Shown: positions 22,001 through 33,568, counted from the first letter of the stretch. The stretch is 64,000 nucleotides of DNA from Mastigamoeba balamuthi (GCA_902651635.1 CACRSC010000006.1:270530-334529), one strand, 5' to 3'. Numbers and translations are program-made. The notes: a model not told the origin generated them from the letters alone.

Positions 22001-22174
22001 GGGGCGGTCAGGCTGTCTTTACTCGAGTTGAAAAAGACAGAAAATTCGGGTGCTTTGATCTCACGGGATGGTGTCCGGGGCTGAGCGATTCCTGGTGGCA
22101 CTGCATCTCGGGGAAGCTGTGCCCGAGAGTGTACACACACATAGGAGCGCTATTGCTATGAGGTCAATGCGCAT
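19071..22174 (-). CDS. LRR-PSI receptor with cytoplasmic PARP-type ADP-ribosyltransferase domain
   Basis: Eleven exons join in perfect phase to 879 residues: 22174-22065, 21995-21825, 21775-21707, 21663-21592, 21546-21475, 21434-21369, 21327-21256, 21218-21147, 21109-21038, 20980-19336 and 19289-19071. Order: signal peptide (IDLIAIALLCVCTLSGTAS), LRR N-cap (PCNWSKPC...GVTCD), eight 22-24-residue LRRs of GTIP type (~92-285), five PSI-like repeats with CxWC or CxLC (~305-465), a Ser/Gln stalk with a duplicated SEEAQxPFQS unit, a transmembrane helix (~564-591) followed by RIKRAK, and a cytoplasmic domain. The last ~150 residues are a PARP catalytic fold: AFHGTKEEN (His738), FGVYTSRYVEYTLQYS (Tyr779), VLPGK, GYDSH and SEWFLFDETQSCPAYVIDL (Glu849), so the H-Y-E triad is complete. 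It should be a plasma-membrane receptor that ADP-ribosylates cytosolic targets. Codon use is AT-rich, unlike its GC-rich neighbours. Confidence 0.88.
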
Positions 22175-22460
22175 CGGCGGTGGGTGGCGCGTTGCTAACT
22201 CCCCAACGAAAGCGCAGCTGGGTTCAAAAAAAAAAGAGGCGAGAGTATCAAGCCTGTGAATCTTCTCGCAGCTACGTCACAAGGGTGGGAAGTCGATTTT
22301 GCACGAAGACCTGAGACGGACCGAATGCGCTGCTGAGACGGTCAATAATACAAGAGGGGAGTGTGGTTCGAGAGTGTATTTGATTTGTGTTTTGAATTTT
22401 GAGTTCCGGACGTTTTCTGCCAAGCACGACGCACCCACCGCGTTAGCGCAAACACCGAAT

Positions 22461-24414
22461 TCAATGCTTCCCCTGGGCCTGGTCGGGGCACGTCGCAGCG
22501 TTGGCCGTCTCGGCGATGGCCGTGCCGGATCGTGACGACAGCTTCTTCTCGTAGAACGAGATGAGCGCTGCGGGGCTGAGGCACTGCAGCGCCTCGGGGA
22601 AGAGCGTCCTGAGCGCGGGGAACGAGTCGCCCATGGCGGCGACGTCGAGCTGGCGCAGGGCCCTCCTGGCCTGGTGGTAGGCCTGCACGCTGTCCTCGGG
22701 GCACCCCCTCATCCACATGCCGACAAACTCAAAGGCCGCGGCCGGGGGCAGCGCCTGGGCGACGCCGTCGATCAGCCACGACGGCAGGCCGCTGGCGTAG
22801 TTGAGCGACAGCAGCTTGAACCTCTGCGCCGCGTACTGGCACACGTGGCGCTGCACCGAGAGGCTGGCCTCGCCGAGGAACTCGACGTTGCGCACGACGC
22901 CCGCGAAGCGCCTGTCGGTCAGGTGTATCGAGTCGGGCGTGCGCTCGTAGAGGAAGCGCAGCACGTCGAGCGCCGCGCTGTCGTCGGGGAACGCCACGCG
23001 GATGGCCCGCTTGGGGCCCTCGGCGTAGAGCAGCTGGCGCAGGCGCTCGTTGCGCAGCAGCACCTCCGAGTGCACCGCCAGCAGCTCCGTGCCGATCAGC
23101 AGCATGCGGTCCGCCGTCCACAGGTCGCCCAGCATGCACGCCGCCTGCCACCCGCCCTCGGGCCTCGGCAGCACCACCCCCGAGCGCGCCCCCTCGATCG
23201 CCGACAGCATCGCGTTGGCCTTGCGGATCGGGTCGCCCTTGTCGTCGGCCGCCGCCGTCCTGTTCCCGCCCGTCTTGGGCCTGTCTCCCGACCCGGGCCT
23301 CGTCACTTGCCGTTGCCGTCCCCTCTCTGTCAGTCCCGCGCGGTGGTGGTGGGGAGCGAAGGGGGAGAGAGCGGCGGCGTGGGTGTACTGTTGCACTCGC
23401 TGCAGAACTTGGCGTTGGCCGCGTTGACGGCCTCGCAGTTGGGGCACTGCCAGCGCTGGAGCGGGGCGTCGTCCTCGGAGCCGCCGGGCCTCTTCCACAG
23501 CAGGGCTGTCTCGTCCCCCGTGTTGTTGATCTTCACCGTCTTGAGCCTCTCCTCTGCAGCGTGTTGGAAGGGAGGGAGAGAGGGGGAAGGCCAGTCAGAT
23601 CGCTCGCACGACAGCCACGCACGAACCGTTGCAGTGGGCGCAGATGTCGGTCGACGAGGGGTTGATGCTGTCGCAGAAGGCGCATATCCAGCTCTCCTCG
23701 TCTTCGATCGTGATCTCCTGCGACCCGGAGGCGCGGACCTGCACCGGCGACTCGGTGGGCCCCATCATCGACATCGCCATCGTCCCCGTCGACGTGCCCC
23801 TCCCTGCCAGCCTCACCGTCGTGCTCGGCTCCCTCGAGTGCGCTGTCACCATCCGCCCCGTCCTCCCGAGCCTCCCCACTGGCAGGGCCCACGTCATCGC
23901 ACCGGTGGTGGCGAGGGCACAATTGAATGGCGGAGCGGGAGGGGGCGCAGATATTTGGATCTCCGCCGTATTTGGTGACGTAGCGTACCGCCGCATTCCG
24001 TGCACGCGGGGTCCGCGGACGAGTTTGCGGCGCCGCAGCAGACGCACTTCCACCGCGGGGGCTTGCGGGCGACGCCCACGGGCGCGGACATGGTCAGAGT
24101 GGGCCCCGTGCTGAACAGCAGGGCGGGCGATCCCTGCTCCTGCGTGTCTCCGGGCCCGCCCGGGGACTCCCCGGCCTCCTCCGCGACGCTCCGGGGCTCG
24201 CTCTGCTGCGTCTGCTGTGCCCCGGGCACCTGCTGCTGCTGCTGAGGGTCGGACTCGGGCTGCTGTGCTGGCGCCTGAACGCCGTCCGCCGGCTCCCTGG
24301 GACGGGCGGGGGGTTCGCGGAGGCGTGAGAAGCGCGCGGAGTGGCGAGACGGGTATCGTGCTGCGAGGCAAGCGGCTCTGTTCTCGATAGGTCCCCGGCA
24401 GCGCTACCCGACAT
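22461..24414 (-). CDS. Protein with three RanBP2-type zinc fingers and a BTB-like domain
   Basis: ATG at 24414 (MSGSAAGDLSRTEP), stop at 22461. Three zinc fingers of the W-x-C-x2-C-x3-N-x6-C-x2-C type lie in successive exons: WKCVCCGAANSSADPACTEC (about 24050), WICAFCDSINPSSTDICAHC (about 23650) and WQCPNCEAVNAANAKFCSEC (about 23430). The C-terminal ~260 residues have a BTB/POZ-like core (MLLIGTELLAVHSEVLLRNE ... LDVLRFLYERTPDSIHL) and helical BACK-like continuation. RanBP2 zinc fingers bind Ran-GDP, ubiquitin or RNA; BTB domains dimerise and recruit Cullin-3. It is divergently paired with the NUP205 gene, 143 bases apart, so they may share a promoter. Exon limits are approximate. Confidence 0.65.
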
Positions 24415-24557
24415 CGTGGTGTTGGCTATGCCTATTTTATCGGTGTGTTTTTGTGGGGCTCCGGTCGGTCTGCGGAGATCGGGCTAGATTCGCGTATCTT
24501 TCTTTTGGCGCGCCCGCTGCCGTCACCACACAAAACCCCCCAAAAAGCGCGCCGGCT
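24415..24557. promoter_or_regulatory. Compact divergent promoter region
   Basis: Only 143 bases separate the two start codons (zinc-finger/BTB gene on minus, NUP205 on plus). It must hold both promoters if the starts are right. No specific motif is assigned. Confidence 0.35.
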
Positions 24558-27500
24558 ATGGTGAGCCTTGTGCGGAGGGCCGAGGATCTGCTGCGTGTCG
24601 CCGAGTGCGCCGTCTCCGTCGATGGCTTCCCCGCGGGCGAGCTGACACGCCGTCTGCGCGACCCCGCCCACTTCGAGCTGCTCCTGAACCCGCTCGCCGT
24701 CCCTGTTACGCCGCTCCCTCCCTCCCCCTCCTCTCTCCCCGGGGGGCTGGGGCTCTCCCGCGCGGCACCAAGCACGCACGCCACTCGAGCAGCAAGACTG
24801 GCTCCCTCCCCTTAGTCGGCAAGCGTGTGCCTCTGCGACAACTCACAGGCAGTACCACTGCAATGGCTTTCACGGGCCTGAGAGGGAGCATCTGCACGTG
24901 GGAGCGGAGCTCTGGCCCCTCTTCCCTACTCCCCTTCCCCTGCTCTATCTGGGAGGCCGGGCTGCTGCGCCTGCGTCTTTTTTGTTCAAGCTCAACTGCC
25001 AGCTCCGCTCGGCCGCTGACGCCTCTCCCCCCCTGCCCCCGCGCGAGCAGCCGAGGAATGCCGAGAAGAGGCAGCAGATACAGTCTGGCCGCATCGTCCT
25101 CGAGGGCGAGACGCGCCGCCTCACCCGCGAGTTCATCGAAGTGGTCCGCTCACCCCTCCCCCACACACACAACTTCCTATGAACTTCCCTTCGCCCGTCG
25201 CCACCCCGCCCACACGCGCGCGCTGACGTCGCCTGCACCCCCCGCGCGGCGGCGGCGGCCTCAGGTGATGCGGGTGAGCGACGGCCTGGGCCTCGACGAG
25301 GACGAGACCGTGAAGCTGCTGCTGGACGCCACGCGGCGCGAGGCGCTCTACCCGGGCGAGTCCCCCGCGACATCGCCGCCGCGCTNCTGCGCGATCCTCG
25401 ACGCGGTGCGCGCGCTCTCTGCCCAGGCGCACCCGCGCGCCGCGTCGTCGATGCTGCTGGCGCTGGCCTCGGCGCTCGACCCCCTTGCCGCCTTTGGGGA
25501 CTCGCGCACCGGCGAGCTCGTCCCCTGCGGGCTTGTGACGTCGGGAGCGGAGGCCACGCTGCGCCGTGCGGCCTCGGCGCAGCCCTGGGCTCATGCGGGC
25601 TACGAGGGCGCCGTCGGCGTCGTCCTCGCGCGCCTGACCGCCGCGCTGCCCGACGGCGGCGCCTGCTCGGCCGAGGCCCGCGAGGCGAGGTCGTGCGCGC
25701 TGTCGCCTGCCGCGTGGCAGACGCTCGGCGAGACGGCGCGCATGGGTGCCGTGGACGAGGCCGAGGAGGAGGACACCTCGACCGTGCTGGACTCGCTCGT
25801 CCGCGGGTTCATCTCCGCGAGCGAGGCCAGCGCGTTCTCGGACCTGCTCTCGTACCCCTACCACGACACCGCTGGGCTCGAGGCGCTGCTGGCTTTCGTC
25901 GCGGTGCTGTACGACCCCGACATCCCGCGGCCGCGCGCATTGCACAAGATCGACCTGGCACGCAAGTGGTGGGAGCAGCAGCTCGACACCGACGAGTACG
26001 GCGCTGCCACGGCCTCGGGGCTGGCGTTCTCCGTGTCGTCGTCGATGTCTATGTCGCGCACGGGGCAGACCATGCAGCCGCAGCCGCCGCAGCAGCAGCA
26101 GAGGGGCGCTCTGCTGCAGTTCCTGTCATTTGTGGGCGAGCGCGTCAGCAAGAACCTGTACGTTCACTTCGCCTCGGCGCTGGCATCGCTCGCGTGCGGG
26201 CCCGAGTGCGCCATGCGCGCGAACGAGCTCCTGCAGCGCGGGCAACGCATGCGAATCAGCTGGGAGTTCATCTTCACGACGATCGGGAGCTACTCGACCG
26301 AGATCAGCTCCCTCAGCGCGGCTGGCCTGCGCCCCAAGGGGTTTTCGCCCGAGGACACCGCAGCCCTCTGCGCGTCGATGCGCCTGGTGGCCAATGTCTG
26401 CGAGTACGGCGATGCCGCGCGCGACAACCTCGCGTTTAACCCGGGGCTGAGGGCCATGGACCAGCTCTTCGAGCTGTACAAGTGCCCCGTGCCCACGCTC
26501 ATCAAGGGCGCGGCCGTCCGTGCGATCGCTTCGTTCGCGCGGTCCCCGTCGCTCGCGTACCTCATCTGGCAGGCCCTCGACAACGCCCAGGTCGTCCCTG
26601 CCGTGCAGCACCCGCGCGCTGCCCCGAGTACGACCCCGTTGCCGCGTCTCCCTCCGCCTTCTGGTTGTAACTCTGTGAAACCAGCGGGGATCAGGTACGA
26701 GCTCGAAAACGTGGAGAGCCCCGGGAGGACCTACCCGTACCTCATCGCGTTCCTGCAGCTGATCGAGCGGCTGATGGCCTGCCTGCCCGATCACCTCGCC
26801 AACGGCCAGCTCCCCAACTGCGCGCCGTACCTGGCGTTTGTCCGCGACTCTGTGTACCTCAAGTTCGACGGCCGCGAATACGCGCAGCCGCGTGACAAGT
26901 GGATCATCGCCGAGACGTGCCTGAGCATATTCCACACCGCGCTGTCGTGCGGCTTCATCGAGCCGCTCGACTTCGCGCCGCCCACGCAGCCACAGCAGCC
27001 GCTGCAGCAGTCGGTGCTCCAGCAACAGCAGCAGCAGGCAGCGCGCTCTGTCAGGAGCCCGGCTTTTGATCTGATGAGCAACTTCCTGTGCTGCGGGCGC
27101 ATCCTGAGCATCACGACCTCCATCATCACCCGCGCTGTCTGTCCTTTCTGCCGTGCGGTTACGAGCCTCACAGGTGTGCATACTCTCTTGCAGGCGGCGG
27201 CCCCGGAGAGCGTGCAGCAGAGAGAGGACCACGAGGACTCGGTGGTGCTGGCGATGCAGGTGCTGACCGACGTCATGGAGCTCGAGGACATGTTCATGAA
27301 GGGCGTTGGCGACTCTGCCGGTAGCGAGATCGCACGCCTGCACCAGCTGCTCCCGCGCTCGGACTCCAACGGTAACGACGACGCCCTTTGACCCCGCTTC
27401 ACGCTGCTCACAGTGGTCTTCAGTGTTCCTGTCGCTGGCGCAGCTCGTTGGGCACCAGAACAACCCGGATATCGCGGCGCATGCGGCGCAGCTCGTGTAC

Positions 27501-30500
27501 GACCTTAGCAGCCAGACTGAGCAGCTGGCCAGCACTATTAGTGTGGCTAGAGACCGCGAGAAGAAGAGCATCGTCGCCGGCTTTGTGCGGCAGCTGCAGA
27601 ATCCTGCAGCCCCACAGCCCGAGCGCAGCGCCCGCGGCCAGGGGGCCTACGACACGTACACGGGGCCCGAGGAGGACGAGCGCTCGCAGCTTTCGATCCG
27701 TTGGCAGGTGCTCCGCGTGCTACTCGACAACATCACGACGCACGGCGTGTCGCTGACGCACACGCTGCTGCTGCTCGACTACGCGGACCCCGACGCCTCG
27801 AAGAACTGGGGGCGCCAGATGATCATCACGCCGCTGCACGCTGTCGTCGAGCTGCTCGACGATGACCTGCTGATGGCCTCGGACCCGACGACGTGCGAGG
27901 GCTGCCTCGAGTTTGTCTACCGCCTCTTCAGCGACCCGCGGACCAAGCCCGCCGTGTCGTCGCTGCTGCGCTCGTGCAAGTTTGTCGAGAGCCAGCTCGC
28001 GAGGCTCAAGGACATGCCCGACCTCACGCGCCAGAGCGACTCTGCAAAGGCCTCGCTGCTCATGTCCGCGTCGTGGATCCTCAAGATCGCCGCCCTCGAG
28101 ATCCACTTCCTCTCTCTCGAGCAGCGCCCGTCGCAGCTGCGCGCCCTGCTGGCGCAGCTGTTCGCCGGGCCCGACGACGGCTCTGACGACGGCCAGCAGC
28201 AACAGGCCGCGGTGCTGCCGTACGAGAAGAACCAGCGCCGTAGCCTCATTTTCGAGGCGTTCGACATCATCAACGCGCCGCTCGCGAACGAGCCGTCGCC
28301 GTTTGCGCTGCGCTTCCTCGCCGGGGCCAACGTGGCGGCCGCGTCGTTCGTGAACCGCCGCGGTCTGAGCGTCGTGGCGATCCGCGAGCTGTACGCGATC
28401 CTGGCCGACGCCCGCGCCCGCGTCATGGCGCAGGGCCTCGTGTGCGACGCTGACGCCAACGCCGAGATCGCCGCGTGCATGTCGGCCGCCGTGCAGCACA
28501 ACGCGCACGTCAACACGCTGGGCGCCATGTGCAGGGCGCTCGAGGCGTGGCGCCAGGTGGTCGAGGTGTCCGTGGCCGACGCGTTCCACCACATCAAGTC
28601 GGACCGCGAGGAGGTGCTCATCAGCCTGCTCGAGGCGCTGCTCAAGCTGATCCGCGACCCTGCGACGCACGTGCCCGTCGCCAACCTCGCCAGCGCGACG
28701 GTCGTCGTCATCCTCGCGAAGCTGCACGACACCCGGCTCGTCAGCGACGTGCGCGAGACGCGGGGCCGCCAAGCGTCGCACGCAGCGTCGCTGCTCGACG
28801 GCCTCGCGGCCGGCATCACGCGCGCGGGGTCGACGCTGACGACGCGCGGCAACCTGTACGCCGCGCTGTGCAAGTTCCTGCGCTGGACGACGCGCTCGCC
28901 GTCGTACGTCGAGGCGCTGGCCGAGAGCCCCGCGCAGAGCTCTATGACTGAGGACCAGCGCCTCGTCGTCTGCGAGGAGGTCGCGCGCCAGCAGCGCGAC
29001 CTCGACGCGTCCGTCGCCTCTGTGCTCGAGCGTTGCGGCTCGGCGCTGTACCTGCAGGCCTGGCAGGACGCGCTGAGCGCGTCTGCCGACTGGCGGTGCG
29101 CCGCGCTGGCGCTCGTCACGGCGCTCGACGCGTACGACTCGAGCGCGCAGCACCACGCGTGGCTGCGGGCGGCGTCGGACAAGGGCGCCGTGCGGTCGCT
29201 GCTCGAGTCGCTGGGCGAGAGCGTGGCGACGTGCGTGGTCCCGCAGGCCGACGCGCTGCCGACGCTGCTGCTCAGCGCCAAGATGTCGCTGCTGTGCGCC
29301 ATCGCCCGCTCGCCCTCTGGCGCCCGCGTGCTCGTCGACTGCGGCGCCCTGCGCATCATTGGCGACCGCGCCACTCCCCTCGCGTCGGAGCCCGAGGGCA
29401 CCGACATGGGTACCGCCGACCACCCCTCTCCCCTCGTCGTTGCCCCCGCCCGCACTCACTGTAGAGACTCGCAGAGTACGACGACCTGAGGTCGCCGGTG
29501 GAGTGCTGGGAGCAGGTGCTGATACCTGTGCTGCGCGTGGTGGCGCTGATTTCGGTCACGCTGAGCACGCAGCCGCCGGTGGGGGGCAGGCAGGTGCCCA
29601 CGTCGATCGTCGGCGCCGACGTGCACCACCAGCTCGTCGAGTTTGTGTCGCGCTACTCGATGACGCTGCACAGCGTGCTGCAGCTGCAGCAGGTCAAGTA
29701 CAGCCGCCTCGTCGCCGCGCAGTACGCCATCGACATCGTCGTGGCCGCCGCCGTGGGCGACGCGCAGGGCACCGCGCTGGCCCGCGCGACGGCGCCGTAC
29801 AACCTCGTGCACACGACGATGAGCCTGTTCGCGCACCTGTGCCGGCCCGAGTCGTGGCGCGGGATGCTGCCGCTGGCGGAGCAGCAGGACCCCGCCACCG
29901 CGCGCGCCGCCGAGCAGGCGGCGTTTGACGTGTGCTCGAGCGCGGTGACGTGCGCGCGCGTGCTGATCACGGCGTACGACCGGGCCGAGTCGACGTTCAC
30001 GCTGTCGCTGAACCCCGACGACCCTGCGCGCCTCGGGGCTGTGCCGCTGGGTACGGTCGTCTGCTTCCTGCGGTGGGCGCTCGAGCGGCGCGTGAGGGCA
30101 TCGCGCGACCTCGAGTCGGTGCGGCACTACCGGCGCAACAACGTCGCCGAGCCCGGGATGGACCTCGACCGCGCCACGGGCCTCGAGCGCCCCGAGATCT
30201 GCGACCTCACGTCGCAGCAGAAGCAGCGCATCACCGTCATCCGCATGTGGCAGGACTCTGCCGAGCTGCAGAACCGCATCGCTCGCGACCTCTGTGCGTC
30301 CACACGGGAGCGGGCGACACGCACTCCCACGGAACGCTGACTCTGTGTCGCCAATGCAAAAACAGACGCGATAGAGAACGCGGTGCAGGTGCTGAACCTG
30401 TTCACGGAGATGTCGAGGGTGAGCAGGGTGGCGATGGCGAGCAGGCCGGGCGGCATGCGTGCGGGCGCGACGACGTCGCTGAGCATGACCGAGGAGAACA

Positions 30501-30667
30501 ACTTCCGCACGCAGTTTGTGGACGCGCTGCGGCTGACGGGCAACGAGCTGGTGCCCTCGGTGATGCAGGGGCTCGCGGAGCTCGAGAAGTCGCCCAACAA
30601 CAACACGCTGGTGGCGCAGGCCCTCAGGAACTTCAAGAGGATCATACGCGATCTCACCTCGAGCTAA
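24558..30667 (+). CDS. NUP205: Nucleoporin NUP205/NUP192 (inner ring scaffold)
   Basis: A long alpha-solenoid protein of roughly 1,850 residues spread over about nine or more exons, starting MVSLVRRAEDLLRVAEC at 24558 and ending ALRNFKRIIRDLTSS. Family features: a segment PPREQPRNAEKRQQIQSG near 25040-25085 with the EFIEV block, helices KLLLDATRREALYPGE, the block FVGERVSKNLYVHFASALAS, and the mid region ENVESPGRTYPYLIAFLQLI, a hallmark of NUP205-type scaffolds. Later blocks include FLSLAQLVGHQNNPDIAAHA and a C-terminal helical tail. NUP205/192 sits in the inner ring of the nuclear pore with NUP93. An N at 25386 sits inside the coding sequence. Exon joins near 24690-25040 and 26590-26690 are not resolved. 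Length fits the family (~1,700-2,000). Confidence 0.85.
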
Positions 30668-31001
30668 CAAGCAAACCAACACCGCATTCACCCCCTTTTC
30701 GAAGAATCAATTGATGCCGGACACTTGTTCCCTCGCTGCGGATACCATTGTGCCTGAGGTGAATATCCCCTTGTAGATTTATCAGCAATGATATTTAGAA
30801 TGCGGTTCTCTTTTCCAGACATTGCGATTGCATTCTTGGCCTTTGACCGGAGCGGAAAACGCCGAAATGAGACAATCCACAACGGTGCGGGGTGGCTGCG
30901 CAGGCACGCAGTCCCGAGTGCGGGGTGTGGCCCGCGTGCGTCCATAAAACGCCCAGAGAAGCACGAGACCAGTCAACTACAAGAATATCCTGGGGGAGCT
31001 G
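30668..31001. other. Intergenic stretch upstream of the small membrane protein
   Basis: Short AT-leaning spacer, no recognisable gene, repeat or RNA. Confidence 0.4.
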
Positions 31002-31544
31002 ATGAGTCGCCAGGCCCTTGCATTCATCTCCCTGCTGGCGCTCCTTGCCGTGGCAGCTCCCCCTCACCCTTCTCCGCGTTTGGGCGACTCTGGCTTGCTG
31101 TCCGGAGGTCCCGACAGTGATGAGCGGTCGGACAGCCCAGTCCCTCGGCCCGCAGACGTATTGGAGAGCGTTGAGCACCCTGGCCCGGGGGCCCAGCTCC
31201 TCAGTGAGCACCAGCCAAGCCCCAGGCAGCAGCCCGGCGGCGGCCAAGACAGAGGGCCCGGGAACAACGACGACGGCAACCCCGGCGACGACAACAGGGG
31301 CCGCGAGAGCAAGCACAGCAGCAGCGACAAGACCAAGACTGCCACCAAGGTCAACACCCTCGCCAGCACCGCCAAGATCTGGGCGCCCGCCGCTGCCGGT
31401 GGCTTCGCGCTGGTCGCTGCAGTTGGCGGGGCCACCGCGTTCTTCGTGCACCGCAAGCGCCGCCTCAGGGAGCCCGTGATGTTCGACCACCTCGTCGAGA
31501 CGGGCGAGATCTTCCTTCCGCACAGCCCAGAGAGCCAGGGATGA
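31002..31544 (+). CDS. Small type I membrane protein, function unknown
   Basis: Single exon, 180 residues. A signal peptide (RQALAFISLLALLAVAA) is followed by a Pro/Gly/Asp-rich, probably unstructured ectodomain (~95 residues, including GGGQDRGPGNNDDGNPG). A Lys/Ser/Thr-rich stretch leads into one transmembrane helix (IWAPAAAGGFALVAAVGGAT) with an HRKRRLR stop-transfer signal and a ~28-residue cytosolic tail. I do not recognise a family. It could be a surface mucin-like or anchor protein. Confidence 0.65.
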   Translation: MSRQALAFISLLALLAVAAPPHPSPRLGDSGLLSGGPDSDERSDSPVPRPADVLESVEHPGPGAQLLSEHQPSPRQQPGGGQDRGPGNNDDGNPGDDNRGRESKHSSSDKTKTATKVNTLASTAKIWAPAAAGGFALVAAVGGATAFFVHRKRRLREPVMFDHLVETGEIFLPHSPESQG

Positions 31545-31826
31545 CGAACGACCAACTGCAGCTCATACCGCGTGTCACCAATAAACCGATCATTATTCGG
31601 AATCCAAAATCGCTGGACACTGCGGATAGTCCCTATTGCCCGTTGGACAAGGCCCACGCGGCACCCCACGGACCCAAATTTACCGCCATGTTCCCTATCA
31701 GTTGTTCGATAGGGAGATATTCCAGAGATATTTGTGAACATTTGCGAATTCCTCGAGGGCCGAGTCGCAATTCAGTGCCGTTTGCGCAGGCGGCACAGCT
31801 GAGCTGAGGGTGTGTGTGGCCCGCGC

Positions 31827-33120
31827 ATGGCGGATGGCGGCCTCGAGTCTGCGTTTCTGCTGCTGGAGCACGTGGTGCCCGCCGTCGACGATGCGTGCGA
31901 CCTGCGGGGCCTCGCCCAGGCCTTTGCTGCCGCGTTCGCCCCCGCTGCCCGCCGGTCCGCTCTGCACTACCGCGTGGCCACAGACGAGGGCCCGCTCTGC
32001 ACGTCTCTCCACGGCGACGTGTACCCTGGGACGGACCTCCGATCCGGGGTGGTGGTGCACGTGCAGGCGGTGCCGCTGGTGGCTGGTCTCGGCGGGCCTC
32101 GTGCGCAGGAGCTGAGCCCCGCCGTCGCAGACGCCCTCGCCGCTGGCGCCGCGCGCTGGTCCCCGAGGCACCGCGCGCTCTGGGTCGCCGGCGCCGTGGC
32201 CTCGCCGCCGGGCGCCCTCGCGCTGTGGGTCGCCATGGACTTGACTGTGCCGCTGCTCGACGTGGTACGGGGAGGCCGCCCCATCGCTGCTCTGCTGCTC
32301 TGCTGCTCTGCTCCTGGGAGGCGCAGCAGGCCTCAGCCCCACTCCCTCTCTTGCGAGGAGTGCACTGGGCGCCCTCGTGGCTCGTGTGTCCCTGCTGCTG
32401 CCGCACCAGGAGCCCGGCGGCCGCTCCCCTCGTCGTCGCGGATTCCTTCTCTGTTGCCGTGAAATGCGGGCGAGTGGGTGCTGACTTTGCGGTACCGCGA
32501 AGATGAGGGAGTGCGAGGCGGGGAGGATCGCGGACGAGGGCTGCGTCGCCGTGGTGGTGGCGGAGGTGCTCGGGGCGTTTGAGTACCTGCACGGGCGCGG
32601 CGTCGCGTACACGCAGCTGTGCCTCAGCAACGTGCTCGTCGACGCCACGGGCCGCGTCATGCTGCGCGACCTGAGCCTCGCCGCCGCCTGCTCCGACGCC
32701 GCTGTGCGCTCGGCGCTCGACAGGCGGGACCTCACGTTCCACTCGGTCTACTGGCTGCCGCCCGAGAAGCTCTCTGGCGGCGACGAGAGCCCCGCGGCCG
32801 ACGTCTGGTCGCTGGGCATCACAGCGATCGAGATGGCCACCGGCACGGCCCCGCTCGTGCACCTGCACCCCTCGCGGGCTCTGCAGCGCATCGTCGAGCA
32901 CGAGCCGCCCAGGCTGCCCAAGGGCGGCGAGCACAGCGAGCACCTGCGCGACTTTGTCTCGTGCTGCCTGCGCAAGGACCCCAGGCAGCGGCCCTCTGCC
33001 ACCGCCCTTCGCTCGCACGCGTTCGTCGCGGGGGCTGGAAGGTTCCAGAAGGCCCTGGCGGATCTCGTGTCCACCTCGTCGGCCTGCCACCAAGAGCACA
33101 TCAGCCACCTGGTGTCTTGA
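31827..33120 (+). CDS. STE20-like pseudokinase
   Basis: Two exons (31827-32264 and 32503-33120) join in frame (LLDV|MRECEAGRI), giving 351 residues. The C-lobe is clearly kinase-like and closest to MST/STE20: EVLGAFEYLHGRG, SNVLVDATGRVML, WLPPEKL (APE region), ADVWSLGITAIEMATG and a DPRQRPSA segment. Catalytic motifs are lost: HRD is replaced by YTQ, DFG by RDL, and the N-lobe lacks a clear glycine loop and VAIK lysine. It is therefore predicted to be inactive and to work as a scaffold or allosteric partner, as STRAD does for LKB1. The N-lobe is very Ala-rich and diverged. Confidence 0.75.
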
Positions 33121-33568
33121 AACCCCGCCCAGAGAGCCCCTAATGATGGCAAACGCCCGGCACACACCCCACACTCATCGCGCTGCACAGCCCCACTGAA
33201 CGAACGACAAGATGTCGCTGTACAACGCGTAGTGGAAGCTGGAAGCGGGGAGCGGGCGGGTGGGGGCAGTAAAACGTGATGGCGTAGACGCAGCGGGCGG
33301 GACGAAGCGTAAGTTCCGTGCATCTGCCCGATCCGGATGTCCCTTTTCAGTCCCGTAATTCTGCAGACGTCCAGAAGGTGCTTCGACCGCCGAATTACTG
33401 CTGTGCCGTGTCCAAATGCCGACAAAGAGAAGGCGGATCTAGAAGCCTCTCGCTGCAAAAATGAGCCCGAAACGGCCACACCACTAAAGCACCCGGGGCT
33501 GTGAAGTCTGTATAGTCCTCTGCTGCTTTATTATCTTCCCCCTTCGCCCACCACCTCCCCTCCGCCCA
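33121..33568. other. Intergenic stretch
   Basis: Spacer between the pseudokinase and the MEDS-domain gene; no recognisable gene, repeat or RNA seen. Confidence 0.4.

Noticed and set aside
27720-29459. Long minus-strand open frames over NUP205
   Set aside because: Composition artefact of high GC; the plus strand carries recognisable NUP205 sequence throughout.
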